Below, piece by piece: positions 1 through 8,053 of a stretch of 12,906 nucleotides of DNA (position 1 is the first letter of the stretch; each line of letters starts with the position of its first letter). Source of the DNA: an uncultured Lysobacterales bacterium (GTDB lineage: Bacteria; Pseudomonadota; Gammaproteobacteria; Xanthomonadales; SZUA-36); the NCBI GenBank assembly GCA_937974465.1, contig CALJWY010000164.1:1-12906 (forward strand), written 5' to 3'. The position numbers and the translations under genes were made by a program. Below the pieces are notes generated by a model. That model worked only from the letters and a program-made list of their open reading frames with translations, was not told the DNA's origin and made no database searches.

Positions 1-1343
1 GGTTGCCCCACGATATCGCCGATGGCGAAAATATTGGGCACATTGGTGCGCATCTGCCGGTCAACAGGGATAAAGCCGCGCTCAGTCACTTCAACTCCGG
101 CTTTTTCCGCGCCTAGCACATTGCCATTGGGTGTTCGGCCGGTTGAAACGAGCACCCGGTCAAAAATCGTATTTTCCGGTATTTTCGAGCCTTCAAAGCT
201 CACCTGCAGGCCATCATCCACGGGCTCGACGGCTGTCACCATCGTATTGACGAAAATCCCTGCGTAACGGCTGCTGATTATCTTTTGTAGTGGTCTGACC
301 AGGTCCTTGTCAGTACCGGGCATCAGCTGGCCGGTCAATTCAACCACGGTGACCTCACTACCCAGACCCTGGTAGACACTGGCCATCTCCAGGCCAATGA
401 TTCCGCCGCCAATCACCAATAGACGTTTTGGAATATCGCTCAGTGCCAGTGCACCGGTAGAATCCATCACCCGCGGGTCGTCCCAGGGCAAGCCCGGCAA
501 CTTAAAGGGCTGCGAACCGGCCGCGATAATCGCACGGGCAAAACTGACGGTTCTGCCGCCCGCTTCGCTTTCAACCACCATCTCATGTGGGCCAGTGAAG
601 GCCCCATGACCCTGGATCACGGTTACTTCTCGCTGCTTGGCCATCGAAGCCAGACCACCGGTCAGCTTACCAACGACATTTTCTTTCCAGCCACGCAACT
701 TCTCCAGCTCTATTTTCGGTGGTTCAAATACCACGCCGTGATCGGCCATGCCGGCGGCCTGGTCAACAACAGCCGCCGCATGCAACAGCGCCTTTGAAGG
801 GATACAGCCCACATTCAGACACACTCCACCCAAGGCCGGGTAGCGCTCTACCAGGGCCACGCGCAAACCAAGGTCTGCTGCCCTGAAGGCCGCCGTGTAA
901 CCACCGGGCCCGGCGCCGAGAACCAGCACATCAAAATCATATTCTATAGAAGGGTCAACACCATCATTCGGCTCAGAGGCATGCTGTTCAGATGCACCCG
1001 TTTCAGGAACCTGCCCTGGTACCTGTTGTGCCTGTGCCGGCTCAGCCAGTGCTGGTGCAGGGGCATCATTGGATGCAGGTGGATCTTCCCTGGCCGCTGC
1101 TTCATCTGCATCCAGAACGGCCACCAGGGCATGCTCTGATACGAGGTCGCCTTCGGCAACATTCAGCGTACGGATGACACCCGCCGCGGGCGATGGAATT
1201 TCCATCACGGCCTTGTCACTCTCCAGTGTCACCAGTGACTCTTCCGCGTCCACCCGATCGCCGGCCTTGACCAATACCTCAACCACCGGAATATCAGAAA
1301 AATCACCGATATCAGGCACGCGGATTTCAATCGTATTACTCAT
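1..1343 (-). CDS. lpdA: Dihydrolipoamide dehydrogenase (E3 of pyruvate dehydrogenase) with N-terminal lipoyl domain, C-terminus cut by window edge
   Basis: Cytoplasmic flavoprotein that reoxidises the dihydrolipoyl groups of E2 with NAD+. About 447 codons are present and the C-terminal interface domain lies beyond position 1. Residues 1-80 form a lipoyl domain with the modified lysine at K44 in ESDKA. An Ala/Pro/Glu-rich linker follows to about residue 135, then the FAD-binding GAGPGG at 143-148. The redox disulfide motif GGVCLNVGCIPSK holds C175 and C180. A second GGGIIGLE-type Rossmann motif binds NAD, and the fragment ends in the FAD motif AIGDIVG. The ATG at 1343 is chosen because it gives a complete lipoyl domain. 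It overlaps the upstream protease gene by 8 nt, which implies translational coupling. E3 proteins with a lipoyl domain are known from Neisseria- and Ralstonia-type PDH complexes. The assignment is secure from motifs and from aceE/aceF in the same operon. Confidence 0.96.
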   Translation of the reverse strand, partial: MSNTIEIRVPDIGDFSDIPVVEVLVKAGDRVDAEESLVTLESDKAVMEIPSPAAGVIRTLNVAEGDLVSEHALVAVLDADEAAAREDPPASNDAPAPALAEPAQAQQVPGQVPETGASEQHASEPNDGVDPSIEYDFDVLVLGAGPGGYTAAFRAADLGLRVALVERYPALGGVCLNVGCIPSKALLHAAAVVDQAAGMADHGVVFEPPKIELEKLRGWKENVVGKLTGGLASMAKQREVTVIQGHGAFTGPHEMVVESEAGGRTVSFARAIIAAGSQPFKLPGLPWDDPRVMDSTGALALSDIPKRLLVIGGGIIGLEMASVYQGLGSEVTVVELTGQLMPGTDKDLVRPLQKIISSRYAGIFVNTMVTAVEPVDDGLQVSFEGSKIPENTIFDRVLVSTGRTPNGNVLGAEKAGVEVTERGFIPVDRQMRTNVPNIFAIGDIVGQ

Positions 1344-1863
1344 CGATTAATACCATTTGTTCCTGCCTGATGACCAGCTGGCCATCCTGTTGTTGCAGGT
1401 TGTAGTGTTTAAGAAAACTCATACCAAGCAATATCCCGTTAAATTCACCACTGGTGATCGTCGCCCTTACATTGTTCCGCCGTAGTCCGCCGACATTGAC
1501 TTCATCCAGCCGCGTCATCCAGGCAGGAGACGGCCCGGCGGCCGTCATGACCTGTACCTTCGGACCAAACTCCAGGCCGATTGACCGGGCAAGCGATGCC
1601 GGCAATGCGACATCTGTCGCACCCGTATCGACCAGGAAACTCACCGCAAAACCGTTAATTTCGCCTTCCGCCTGGTAATGACCACTGCGATCCTGCTCCA
1701 GCACAATCATGGTTGCGCCGCTTGAATCTACAGAACTCACCATACCGCCGGGGTTATCCAGCATTGAAAATAACAGGTATAGACCACCCAGAAGCCCGAT
1801 GGACGCCAACCACAACATGCGTCGCCCCAGGCGGGTGTTTGAATTGTTTGCCATACCGACCAT
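1336..1863 (-). CDS. Membrane-anchored retropepsin-like aspartic protease (clan AA)
   Basis: A protein of 175 aa from ATG 1863. Residues 15-35 form one hydrophobic segment after a basic start (RLGRR), so it is probably an inner-membrane anchor with the rest in the periplasm. The catalytic motif FLVDTGATDVALP places the aspartate at D79 (D-T-G-A). A second conserved motif, ILLGMSFLKHY, lies near 144-154. The single DTG motif and short length fit the bacterial single-domain retropepsin-like family (clan AA, TIGR02281 type), which should work as a homodimer. Its substrate is unknown. ATG 1854 and TTG 1866 are other possible starts; no good Shine-Dalgarno sequence separates them. It begins 12 nt after the aceF stop and its 3' end overlaps the lpd start, so it sits inside the PDH operon. 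The fold assignment is good, but a role in PDH biology is only inference. Confidence 0.88.
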   Translation of the reverse strand: MVGMANNSNTRLGRRMLWLASIGLLGGLYLLFSMLDNPGGMVSSVDSSGATMIVLEQDRSGHYQAEGEINGFAVSFLVDTGATDVALPASLARSIGLEFGPKVQVMTAAGPSPAWMTRLDEVNVGGLRRNNVRATITSGEFNGILLGMSFLKHYNLQQQDGQLVIRQEQMVLIDE

Positions 1864-1875
1864 CAAAGCAGGCGC

Positions 1876-3228
1876 CTATAAATCCATACTTTCGTGGTTT
1901 TCCAGGCATTCCGCCAGGTAACGAATAAAGCGTGCACCATTTGCACCGTCAATAACCCGGTGATCATAGGACAGGCTGAGTGGCAACATTGTACGAGGCT
2001 TAAACGCCTCGCCATCCCACTGCGGACTGACACTGGCCCGGGAAACGCCAAGAATAGCGACTTCCGGTGCATTGATAATGGGTGTGAATGATGTGCCACC
2101 TATTCCGCCCAGGCTGGATATTGAAAAACACCCACCCTGCATTTCAACCGGTTTGAGTTTGCCGTCACGTGCCCGCTGGCTGATATCCAACAACTCTGCG
2201 GCCAGCTCGAAAATATCTTTCTGGTCACAATCCCGGATCACCGGCACCACCAGTCCATTTGGCGTGTCGACCGCAATACCAATATGAAAATACTTTTTCA
2301 GCACCAGGTTCTCACCCGACTCATCGAGTGAGGCGTTGAAGGTTGGGAACTTCTTCAGCGCCGCCACGCTGGCCTTGATCAAAAATACCAGCGGTGTCAG
2401 CTTGAAACCCTGTTCCATGGCCTTCGCCGCATTGTCCTTTCTGAATGCTTCCAGGTCGGTTGTATCGGCCAAATCGTTTTGGGTGACATGCGGGATTCTG
2501 ACCCAGTTGCGGTGCAGGTATGAGCCAGAGATTTTTTGAATCTTCGACAGAGGCTCAAGCTCAATATCTCCATAGCGGCTGAAATTGACTTTTGGCAGTG
2601 GCGGCAGCTCAAAACCCAGGCCACTGGATGCTGGCGCGGCAGAACCGGTCATGACGGATTTGACAAACCCGATGACATCCTCGCGGATTATTCGTCCGCC
2701 ACGGCTGCTGCCGTTGACCCGTGCAAGGTCAACACCCAGTTCGCGGGCAAAACGGCGAATGGCCGGGCTGGCATAGGGTGATTTGCCTGGCAAGGTCCGG
2801 CCTGCACCCATTGGTACCGGTGGTGACTGCCTGCTACCGGTTGAGGGTGGTGCAGGACGTGCTGACAGCGCCTGCGGCCTTGGCGGTATTGCAGGCGCTG
2901 TAGCAGGAGCTGGCCGGGTGTCTGAAGCCGGCTTGTCTTCAGGCTTTTCGGCCTCCACGGATTCCGCTTCTTGCGACTCTGCGACGTCTTCCGCTTCAAC
3001 AATGACCACCAGGTCGCCTTCTGAGACAGTATCGCCAAGCAACACCCTTACCTGCTTAACCGTTCCGGCCACGGGGGTTGGGACCTCCATCGTCGCCTTG
3101 TCGCTTTCCAGTGTCAGCAGCGATTGTTCTGCATCGACGACATCACCGGCTGCTACCAGCACTTCAATCACCGGTATATCGCTGAAGTCGCCAATATCAG
3201 GTACTTTAATTTCAATCTGTTTAGTCAC
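1876..3228 (-). CDS. aceF: Dihydrolipoyllysine-residue acetyltransferase (PDH E2)
   Basis: Core of the pyruvate dehydrogenase complex; it passes the acetyl group from E1 to CoA. It has 450 aa. A single lipoyl domain occupies residues 1-80 with the lipoyl lysine K44 in ESDKA. An acidic then Ala/Pro-rich linker runs to about 145. The peripheral-subunit-binding domain is at about 149-186 (SPYASPAIRRFARELG, then GRIIREDV). The catalytic domain runs from about 215 to the end, with the active-site motif YDHRVIDG (H423, D427). E. coli AceF has three lipoyl domains, so this is the short form. The start is GTG at 3228, chosen because it gives a complete lipoyl domain in register with that of E3; there is no clear Shine-Dalgarno sequence. 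It lies 41 nt downstream of aceE and 12 nt upstream of the protease gene, consistent with one operon. Confidence 0.97.
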   Translation of the reverse strand: MTKQIEIKVPDIGDFSDIPVIEVLVAAGDVVDAEQSLLTLESDKATMEVPTPVAGTVKQVRVLLGDTVSEGDLVVIVEAEDVAESQEAESVEAEKPEDKPASDTRPAPATAPAIPPRPQALSARPAPPSTGSRQSPPVPMGAGRTLPGKSPYASPAIRRFARELGVDLARVNGSSRGGRIIREDVIGFVKSVMTGSAAPASSGLGFELPPLPKVNFSRYGDIELEPLSKIQKISGSYLHRNWVRIPHVTQNDLADTTDLEAFRKDNAAKAMEQGFKLTPLVFLIKASVAALKKFPTFNASLDESGENLVLKKYFHIGIAVDTPNGLVVPVIRDCDQKDIFELAAELLDISQRARDGKLKPVEMQGGCFSISSLGGIGGTSFTPIINAPEVAILGVSRASVSPQWDGEAFKPRTMLPLSLSYDHRVIDGANGARFIRYLAECLENHESMDL

Positions 3229-3269
3229 GGCGCGCTACCAGTCCATATTCCATGTTGAATTCATCTTGT

Positions 3270-5942
3270 CTAAGACCTCAATGGGTTTGGCTTGTCAGGG
3301 TCGAGCTCCAAACGGGTCCGCGCCTTCAATAATTCGTCAACTGAAACGACACCTTGTTTGCGCAGAGCGTGCAGGGTCGCATAAACGATATTGTTACGAT
3401 CCACCTCGAAGAAGCGGCGCAGATTTTCACGCGTATCCGAGCGTCCATATCCATCTGTACCCAGCACGACATAATCCTCCTGCGGCAGGTAAGGCCTGAT
3501 CTGCTCGGCAAATGCACGTACATAATCACTGGCGGCAATCACCGGCCCTGCATGCCCCTCAAGACACTGGGTAACCCATGGAACCCGCTGGGATCCTTCC
3601 GGGTTGAGGCGGTTGTGGCGTGCCGCATCCAGTCCGTCACGCTGTAACTCGGTAAAACTGGTCGCGCTCCAGACGGTCGCGCTGACCGAATAATCACGTT
3701 CCAGGATTTCCGCTGCCGCGATAACCTCGCGCAAAATTGCACCGGAGCCGACCAATTGCGCGCTGTGCTGACCGGAGCGCCCCCGCCGAAACAGGTACAT
3801 GCCCTTGCGAATTCCCTCTTCTGCACCATGTGGCATACCCGGGTGGGTATAGTTTTCATTCATCAGGGTGATGTAAAAATACACGTCCTCCTGTTCCTGG
3901 TACATGCGTCTCAGACCTTCCTGCAGGATGACGCTCAGCTCATATCCAAAGGTTGGATCATAGGAAATGCAATTGGGAACCATACTTGAAATGACATGGC
4001 TGTTTCCGTCTTCATGCTGCAAACCCTCACCATTGAGAGTGGTGCGGCCTGACGTGCCGCCCAACAGGAAACCACGGGCACGCATATCACCTGCCGCCCA
4101 CGCGAGGTCACCGATTCTCTGGAATCCGAACATGGAATAGAAGATAAAGAAGGGAATCATCGCCGCATGATTGTTGGCGTAACTGGTGGCGGCCGCAATC
4201 CAGGATGACATGGCGCCAGCCTCGGAAATGCCCTCTTGCAGAATCTGTCCACCGGTGTCTTCCTTGTAGAACATCAACTGGTCTGAATCCACCGGTGTGT
4301 AAAGCTGGCCCTTGGATGAGTAAATCCCCAACTGACGGAACATCCCCTCCATGCCAAAAGTGCGTGCTTCATCGGCCACGATCGGCACGATATGCTTGGC
4401 GATGTTCTTATCCCGCAGCAGCAGGGCCAATGCCCGCACAAACGTCATGGTCGTGCTGATTTCGCGGTCCCCTGTATCCTTCAGAAGAGATTCAAAAATC
4501 TCCAGCGAGGGCACCTTCAACACTTCGGAATCAACCCGCCGCTGTGGGAGGTAGCCACCCATGGCTTTGCGGCGTTCACGCATGTATTGGATCTCGACAC
4601 TGTTTTCGCCGGGATGATAGTAGGGCATCTCGGCAAGATCCTCGTCAAACACCGGCACCTTGAAGCGGTCACGGAATATACGCACTGATTCTTCGTCCAT
4701 CTTCTTTTGCTGGTGCGAGATATTCAGCGCTTCACCCGAGGTACCCATACCATAACCCTTGACGGTCTTGGCCAACACCACGGTTGGCTGGCCGGTGTGC
4801 TGCATGGCAGCAGCGTAGGCGGCATAGATCTTGTGCGAATCATGCCCACCACGGTTAAGCCGCCAGACATCATCATCTGACATATTGGCCACCATCTCTT
4901 CAAGCTCAGGATAGGCGCCAAAAAAATGCTCACGGGTATAGGCGCCACCCTTGGCCTTGTAGTTCTGGTACTCGCCGTCGACCACTTCATCCATGCGTTT
5001 GCGCAACAAGCCGGATTTGTCCTTGGCCAGCAGCGCATCCCAACGTGAACCCCAAATCACCTTGATGACATTCCAGCGCGCACCGCGGAATACCCCTTCG
5101 AGTTCCTGGATGATCTTGCCATTGCCCCGCACCGGGCCGTCGAGACGCTGCAAGTTACAGTTAACCACGAAAATCAGGTTGTCCAAACCTTCCCGGCCCG
5201 CCAGTGATATTGCACCAAGCGCTTCAGGTTCATCGGTTTCACCGTCACCGAGGAAACACCACACCTTGCGTTGCGAGGTATCCTCGATTCCGCGGTTGTG
5301 CAGGTACTTCAGGAAACGTGCCTGGTAAATGGCCATGATCGGTCCAAGCCCCATTGATACCGTGGGCAATTGCCAGAAATCCGGCATCAACCAGGGATGC
5401 GGGTAGGAACTTAAACCCTCACCGTCAACTTCCTGGCGGAATCTGTCCATTTGTTCAGCGCTGACCCGCCCTTCCAGGAATGCCCTTGCGTAAATTCCCG
5501 GAGATGAATGCCCCTGGATAAAAACCAGGTCACCGCCACCTTCGTGATCGGGACCTTTGAAGAAATGGTTGAAGCCCACATCGTACAACGACGCCGCGGA
5601 GGCAAAACTGGCAATATGGCCACCCAGTTCCCCGCCACGTTTACCGGCACGCAACACCATTGCCAGTGCATTCCACCGGATAATGGCGCGAATACGCCGT
5701 TCGACTTCGTAGTCACCAGGCAGCTTTTCACTCTGTTCCGGTGGAATCGTGTTGATATAAGCAGTTGTCGCGCGATACGGAAGGTGTCCGCCTTTGCGAC
5801 GGGTAAAGTCCACCAATAATTCCAGCAGATAGTGTGCGCGCTCGAGCCCCTCGCGCTCAATGACTGCACGCATGGAATCCAGCCATTCGTCTGTTTCTAA
5901 GGGATCAACATCCTGATTCTTTAAAGATGTTTCAACATTCAT
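3270..5942 (-). CDS. aceE: Pyruvate dehydrogenase E1 component, homodimeric type
   Basis: Thiamine-diphosphate enzyme that decarboxylates pyruvate and reductively acetylates E2. At 890 aa it is almost the length of E. coli AceE (887). The ThDP/Mg motif is visible as GDGETDEPEALGA starting near residue 232, ending in NCNLQ at about 261-265. Other family stretches are GGHIASFASAA near 108, HFFKGPDHEGGGD near 126, and KTVKGYGMG in the middle of the protein. The ATG at 5942 is well supported: AGAGAGG lies at 5957-5951, 8 nt upstream. This is the first gene of the PDH run and follows pyruvate kinase on the same strand after 214 bp. The single-chain E1 is typical of Gamma- and Betaproteobacteria, unlike the alpha2beta2 type of Gram-positives. 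The reading frame is intact. Confidence 0.98.
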   Translation of the reverse strand: MNVETSLKNQDVDPLETDEWLDSMRAVIEREGLERAHYLLELLVDFTRRKGGHLPYRATTAYINTIPPEQSEKLPGDYEVERRIRAIIRWNALAMVLRAGKRGGELGGHIASFASAASLYDVGFNHFFKGPDHEGGGDLVFIQGHSSPGIYARAFLEGRVSAEQMDRFRQEVDGEGLSSYPHPWLMPDFWQLPTVSMGLGPIMAIYQARFLKYLHNRGIEDTSQRKVWCFLGDGETDEPEALGAISLAGREGLDNLIFVVNCNLQRLDGPVRGNGKIIQELEGVFRGARWNVIKVIWGSRWDALLAKDKSGLLRKRMDEVVDGEYQNYKAKGGAYTREHFFGAYPELEEMVANMSDDDVWRLNRGGHDSHKIYAAYAAAMQHTGQPTVVLAKTVKGYGMGTSGEALNISHQQKKMDEESVRIFRDRFKVPVFDEDLAEMPYYHPGENSVEIQYMRERRKAMGGYLPQRRVDSEVLKVPSLEIFESLLKDTGDREISTTMTFVRALALLLRDKNIAKHIVPIVADEARTFGMEGMFRQLGIYSSKGQLYTPVDSDQLMFYKEDTGGQILQEGISEAGAMSSWIAAATSYANNHAAMIPFFIFYSMFGFQRIGDLAWAAGDMRARGFLLGGTSGRTTLNGEGLQHEDGNSHVISSMVPNCISYDPTFGYELSVILQEGLRRMYQEQEDVYFYITLMNENYTHPGMPHGAEEGIRKGMYLFRRGRSGQHSAQLVGSGAILREVIAAAEILERDYSVSATVWSATSFTELQRDGLDAARHNRLNPEGSQRVPWVTQCLEGHAGPVIAASDYVRAFAEQIRPYLPQEDYVVLGTDGYGRSDTRENLRRFFEVDRNNIVYATLHALRKQGVVSVDELLKARTRLELDPDKPNPLRS

Positions 5943-5950
5943 TCAGGATA

Positions 5951-5957
5951 CCTCTCT
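5951..5957 (-). promoter_or_regulatory. Strong ribosome binding site of aceE
   Basis: Read on the minus strand this is AGAGAGG, 8 nt before the ATG at 5942. It is the only strong Shine-Dalgarno sequence in the PDH operon, whose downstream genes start with weak or no visible sites. It fixes the aceE start. Confidence 0.7.
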
Positions 5958-6103
5958 CGCTAAAGATTTTTTGTCATTCATAATTATGTGTTTCGAATGC
6001 TGGGATGACCGGTACCTTGTCAATGTCGGGTGACGGTGGTCATCCAGTATGTGTTGTTCAGTTTTATGATTCATTTATACCTGTCGATAAGTATAGTCGA
6101 CTC

Positions 6104-6122
6104 GCCCGGTAAAACACCGGGC
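6104..6122. terminator. Perfect 7-bp hairpin downstream of pyk
   Basis: GCCCGGT at 6104-6110 pairs with ACCGGGC at 6116-6122 across a 5-nt loop. It lies 35 nt past the pyk stop, where a terminator would be expected. On the pyk (minus) strand no U-run follows, whereas on the plus strand it is followed by TGGTTTTATAT. As a pyk terminator it is therefore atypical. It could instead attenuate or stabilise mRNA, allowing some read-through into aceE. Confidence 0.45.
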
Positions 6123-6156
6123 TGGTTTTATATACCTGCTTCAATAATGACAATGA

Positions 6157-7638
6157 TCAGTCAGTGGGACCCTGGACATCCAGGGACGGATTGTATTCCA
6201 GGTAGCCATCCTCACCGACCCGGACCAGGCGCATGGAGTTGGTACCACCTTCACTGGCCGTGTGTTCACCCATGGTCATGATGATGCGGTCACCCACCTT
6301 GATATGTCCCTGCTGCAACAACAGACGAACACCTTCTACGAGGGTTTCCTCGACATCCGTTCCGTGCGCATCATGAGCAACCGGATACACACCCCTGTAC
6401 ATGGCCATTCTTCGCAAACTGTCGCGGATTGGCGACAATGCAAAAATCGGCACCGGAGAGCGGACACGTGACAACCACTGTGCGGTCGAGCCCGATTCTG
6501 TCAGGGCGACAATGGCCTGTACGGAAACATGTGTCGCCATAAACATGGCGGCCATGGCAATGGCCTGGTCGATTCGCTGGAACTGAACATTCAGACGGCT
6601 ACCATCAAGACGATATTCGTTATGCCGCTCAGCGCCCAGGCATATTCTGTTCATGGCCTCAACCACGAGGTGGGGATGATGGCCAACCGCCGTTTCCGCT
6701 GACAACATCACAGCATCTGTGCCGTCAAAAACCGAGTTGGCGACATCCAGAACTTCGGCACGCGTTGGAATCGGGCTTTCCACCATCGATTGCATCATCT
6801 GGGTTGCAGTAATCACAACTCGATTTTGCTCCAGCGATTTACTGGTAATCAGTTTTTGCAGGCCAGGCAGTTCCGCATCACCAATTTCAACGCCCAAATC
6901 ACCGCGCGCGATTAATATGACGTCAGAGGCTGCAATGATCTCTTCAAGATTTTCAATGGCCTCATTCCGTTCAATTTTTGCCACCAGTTTGGCATGGCTG
7001 CCGGCTTGCCTTAAACGACGGCGGGCCTCTTGCATATCACTTGCGTTGCGCGGAAAAGATACAGCCATGTAATCGACGTTCATGGCCGCTACATGCGGGA
7101 TGTCATCGATATCGTGTTCCGCAATGCCAGGTAACGACAGGCCTCCGCCCAAAACATTAATTCCTTTGCGGTTCTTCAGCAAACCACCCGTTTCAACGCG
7201 ACACATGATGTCTTTCGCTTTGACTTCCAGGACCCGCATGGTAATCAGGCCATCGTCAAGCAACAGCAGGTTTCCTGGCGAAACATCGTCGGCAAGCCCC
7301 TTGTAGGTAACCCCAACCCTGGACTGGTTTCCAGGCGCAGGTTCATCCGAGGCATCCAGACAAAATTCATCACCCTCCTGAAGCTCAACCTCACCGTTGA
7401 CGAAACTTTTAATGCGTATCTTTGGACCCCGCAGATCCGCCAGGATGGCAACCTCTTTTTTTGTTTCCAGCGCGACCTTTCTTACCAATGCCACCATGTT
7501 TTCATGTTCAGCATGCGTTCCATGGGAAAGATTAATGCGCAAAACATCGACTCCCGCTTCAAGCAAGGTGCGCAATGATTCCAGGGAATCTGTTGCCGGC
7601 CCGAGGGTCGCAATTATTTTTGTACGGCGAATTTGCAT
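6157..7638 (-). CDS. pyk: Pyruvate kinase
   Basis: Converts phosphoenolpyruvate and ADP to pyruvate and ATP, the last step of glycolysis in the cytoplasm. It has 493 aa from ATG 7638. The N-terminus is family-typical (RRTKIIATLGPATDS), followed by RINLSHG (34-40), ADLRGPKIR near 67-75, and the signature LVAKIERNEAIEN with the catalytic lysine K221. IARGDLG starts near 243, with TATQMMQSMVESPIPTRAEV and AVMLSAETAVG beyond. The C-terminal regulatory domain includes ALTESGSTAQWLSR. A GTG at 7689 in the same frame would add 17 residues without family character. It is rejected because a TATAAT hexamer lies between it and ATG 7638, so the mRNA probably starts downstream of it. The Shine-Dalgarno sequence (AAGAGC) is weak. 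Its place directly upstream of the PDH operon puts pyruvate synthesis and use side by side. Confidence 0.97.
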   Translation of the reverse strand: MQIRRTKIIATLGPATDSLESLRTLLEAGVDVLRINLSHGTHAEHENMVALVRKVALETKKEVAILADLRGPKIRIKSFVNGEVELQEGDEFCLDASDEPAPGNQSRVGVTYKGLADDVSPGNLLLLDDGLITMRVLEVKAKDIMCRVETGGLLKNRKGINVLGGGLSLPGIAEHDIDDIPHVAAMNVDYMAVSFPRNASDMQEARRRLRQAGSHAKLVAKIERNEAIENLEEIIAASDVILIARGDLGVEIGDAELPGLQKLITSKSLEQNRVVITATQMMQSMVESPIPTRAEVLDVANSVFDGTDAVMLSAETAVGHHPHLVVEAMNRICLGAERHNEYRLDGSRLNVQFQRIDQAIAMAAMFMATHVSVQAIVALTESGSTAQWLSRVRSPVPIFALSPIRDSLRRMAMYRGVYPVAHDAHGTDVEETLVEGVRLLLQQGHIKVGDRIIMTMGEHTASEGGTNSMRLVRVGEDGYLEYNPSLDVQGPTD

Positions 7639-7671
7639 TGATAGTGCTCTTGTGAATTCTGAAGGTGGATG

Positions 7672-7677
7672 ATTATA
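7672..7677 (-). promoter_or_regulatory. Predicted -10 element of pyk (TATAAT)
   Basis: A perfect sigma-70 -10 hexamer on the minus strand, 34 nt upstream of the chosen pyk ATG at 7638. The -35 at the usual spacing is weak (GCTTTT or similar, about 7694-7700). This suggests that a factor bound upstream may help or control the promoter. Transcription would start near 7665. Confidence 0.55.
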
Positions 7678-7705
7678 GGCGAAACTCACTGCGTAAAAGC
7701 ATCTT

Positions 7706-7720
7706 AAATGATAATCATTT
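7706..7720. promoter_or_regulatory. Perfect 7-1-7 palindrome upstream of pyk, Fur-box-like
   Basis: AAATGAT, one central A, then ATCATTT form a perfect inverted repeat. The inner 13 bases AATGATAATCATT equal the core of the classical 19-bp Fur consensus, while the three outer bases on each side do not match. It lies about 41-55 bp upstream of the inferred pyk transcription start, just outside the -35 position. It could be an operator for Fur or another dimeric regulator; which one is unknown. Confidence 0.4.
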
Positions 7721-7783
7721 CAAGTTTATGACAATCAGCGAACTTGAGCCTGGCGGTACATGAACACCTTAACGCAGTGACTT

Positions 7784-7969
7784 TCAATCAATGAATCGCG
7801 TTAAAATATCACGCCCCCAAAGAACTGTTGTAAGAAAGCGCTGTGATTTCTGGCGCTCCAGCATATCGGGCTGACCTATGTCTTTAACACAGACCAAAGC
7901 TTCAGGGCGGTCACTGCCAATTTTCGAATACCTTTTACCCGCCAGTTCATACTCAAACCAATTGACCAT
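7784..7969 (-). CDS. Possible small hypothetical protein
   Basis: A 61-aa frame from ATG 7969 (67 aa from TTG 7987), reading MVNWFEYELAGKRYSKIG and ending TRFID. Composition is mixed and soluble, with several aromatic and charged residues, no signal peptide and no membrane segment. Codon choice is not obviously alien. I recognise no family, and the upstream Shine-Dalgarno sequence is poor. It would be transcribed towards pyk and divergently from the cytochrome b operon. It may equally be a chance frame in a 450-bp intergenic region. Confidence 0.3.
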   Translation of the reverse strand: MVNWFEYELAGKRYSKIGSDRPEALVCVKDIGQPDMLERQKSQRFLTTVLWGRDILTRFID

Positions 7970-8047
7970 GACCCGGGTACCTGGCAATGCGGCGAACCCT
8001 CACGGCCTCATCATTACGACAGATATACCGAGGACTCGCGCTCAGTC

Positions 8048-8053
8048 TATAAT
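8048..8053 (+). promoter_or_regulatory. Candidate -10 (TATAAT) of the cytochrome b/Rieske/octaheme operon
   Basis: A perfect TATAAT lies 36 nt before the TTG start at 8090, which would give a leader of about 30 nt. No good TTGACA-like -35 sits 16-18 nt upstream, so this is a weak or activator-dependent promoter if real. Confidence 0.35.

Larger units (their letters stand above)
5943..6156. other. pyk-aceE intergenic region
   Basis: This 214-bp gap between the pyk stop and the aceE start probably holds the aceE promoter. A TTGACA hexamer is present on the minus strand at 6023-6018, but the hexamer 17 nt downstream (GCATTC) is a poor -10, so the promoter is not proven. An imperfect dyad with GTCGA/TCGAC arms lies at 6083-6101 beside a separate perfect hairpin. 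I see no convincing PdhR-type operator and no small gene. Confidence 0.5.

Noticed and set aside
2783..3499. A 238-codon plus-strand frame across the aceF/aceE junction
   Set aside because: It is antisense to two well-supported genes, is rich in Ser/Thr/Ala as expected from a reverse frame, and has no family character.
5990..6030. PdhR operator upstream of aceE
   Set aside because: GGTACC and ACCGGT palindromes overlap here, but the spacing and flanks do not match the ATTGGT-nnn-ACCAAT type operator.
7639..7689. N-terminal extension of pyruvate kinase from GTG 7689
   Set aside because: The extra 17 residues do not resemble the family and a TATAAT promoter hexamer lies inside them; ATG 7638 gives the normal N-terminus.
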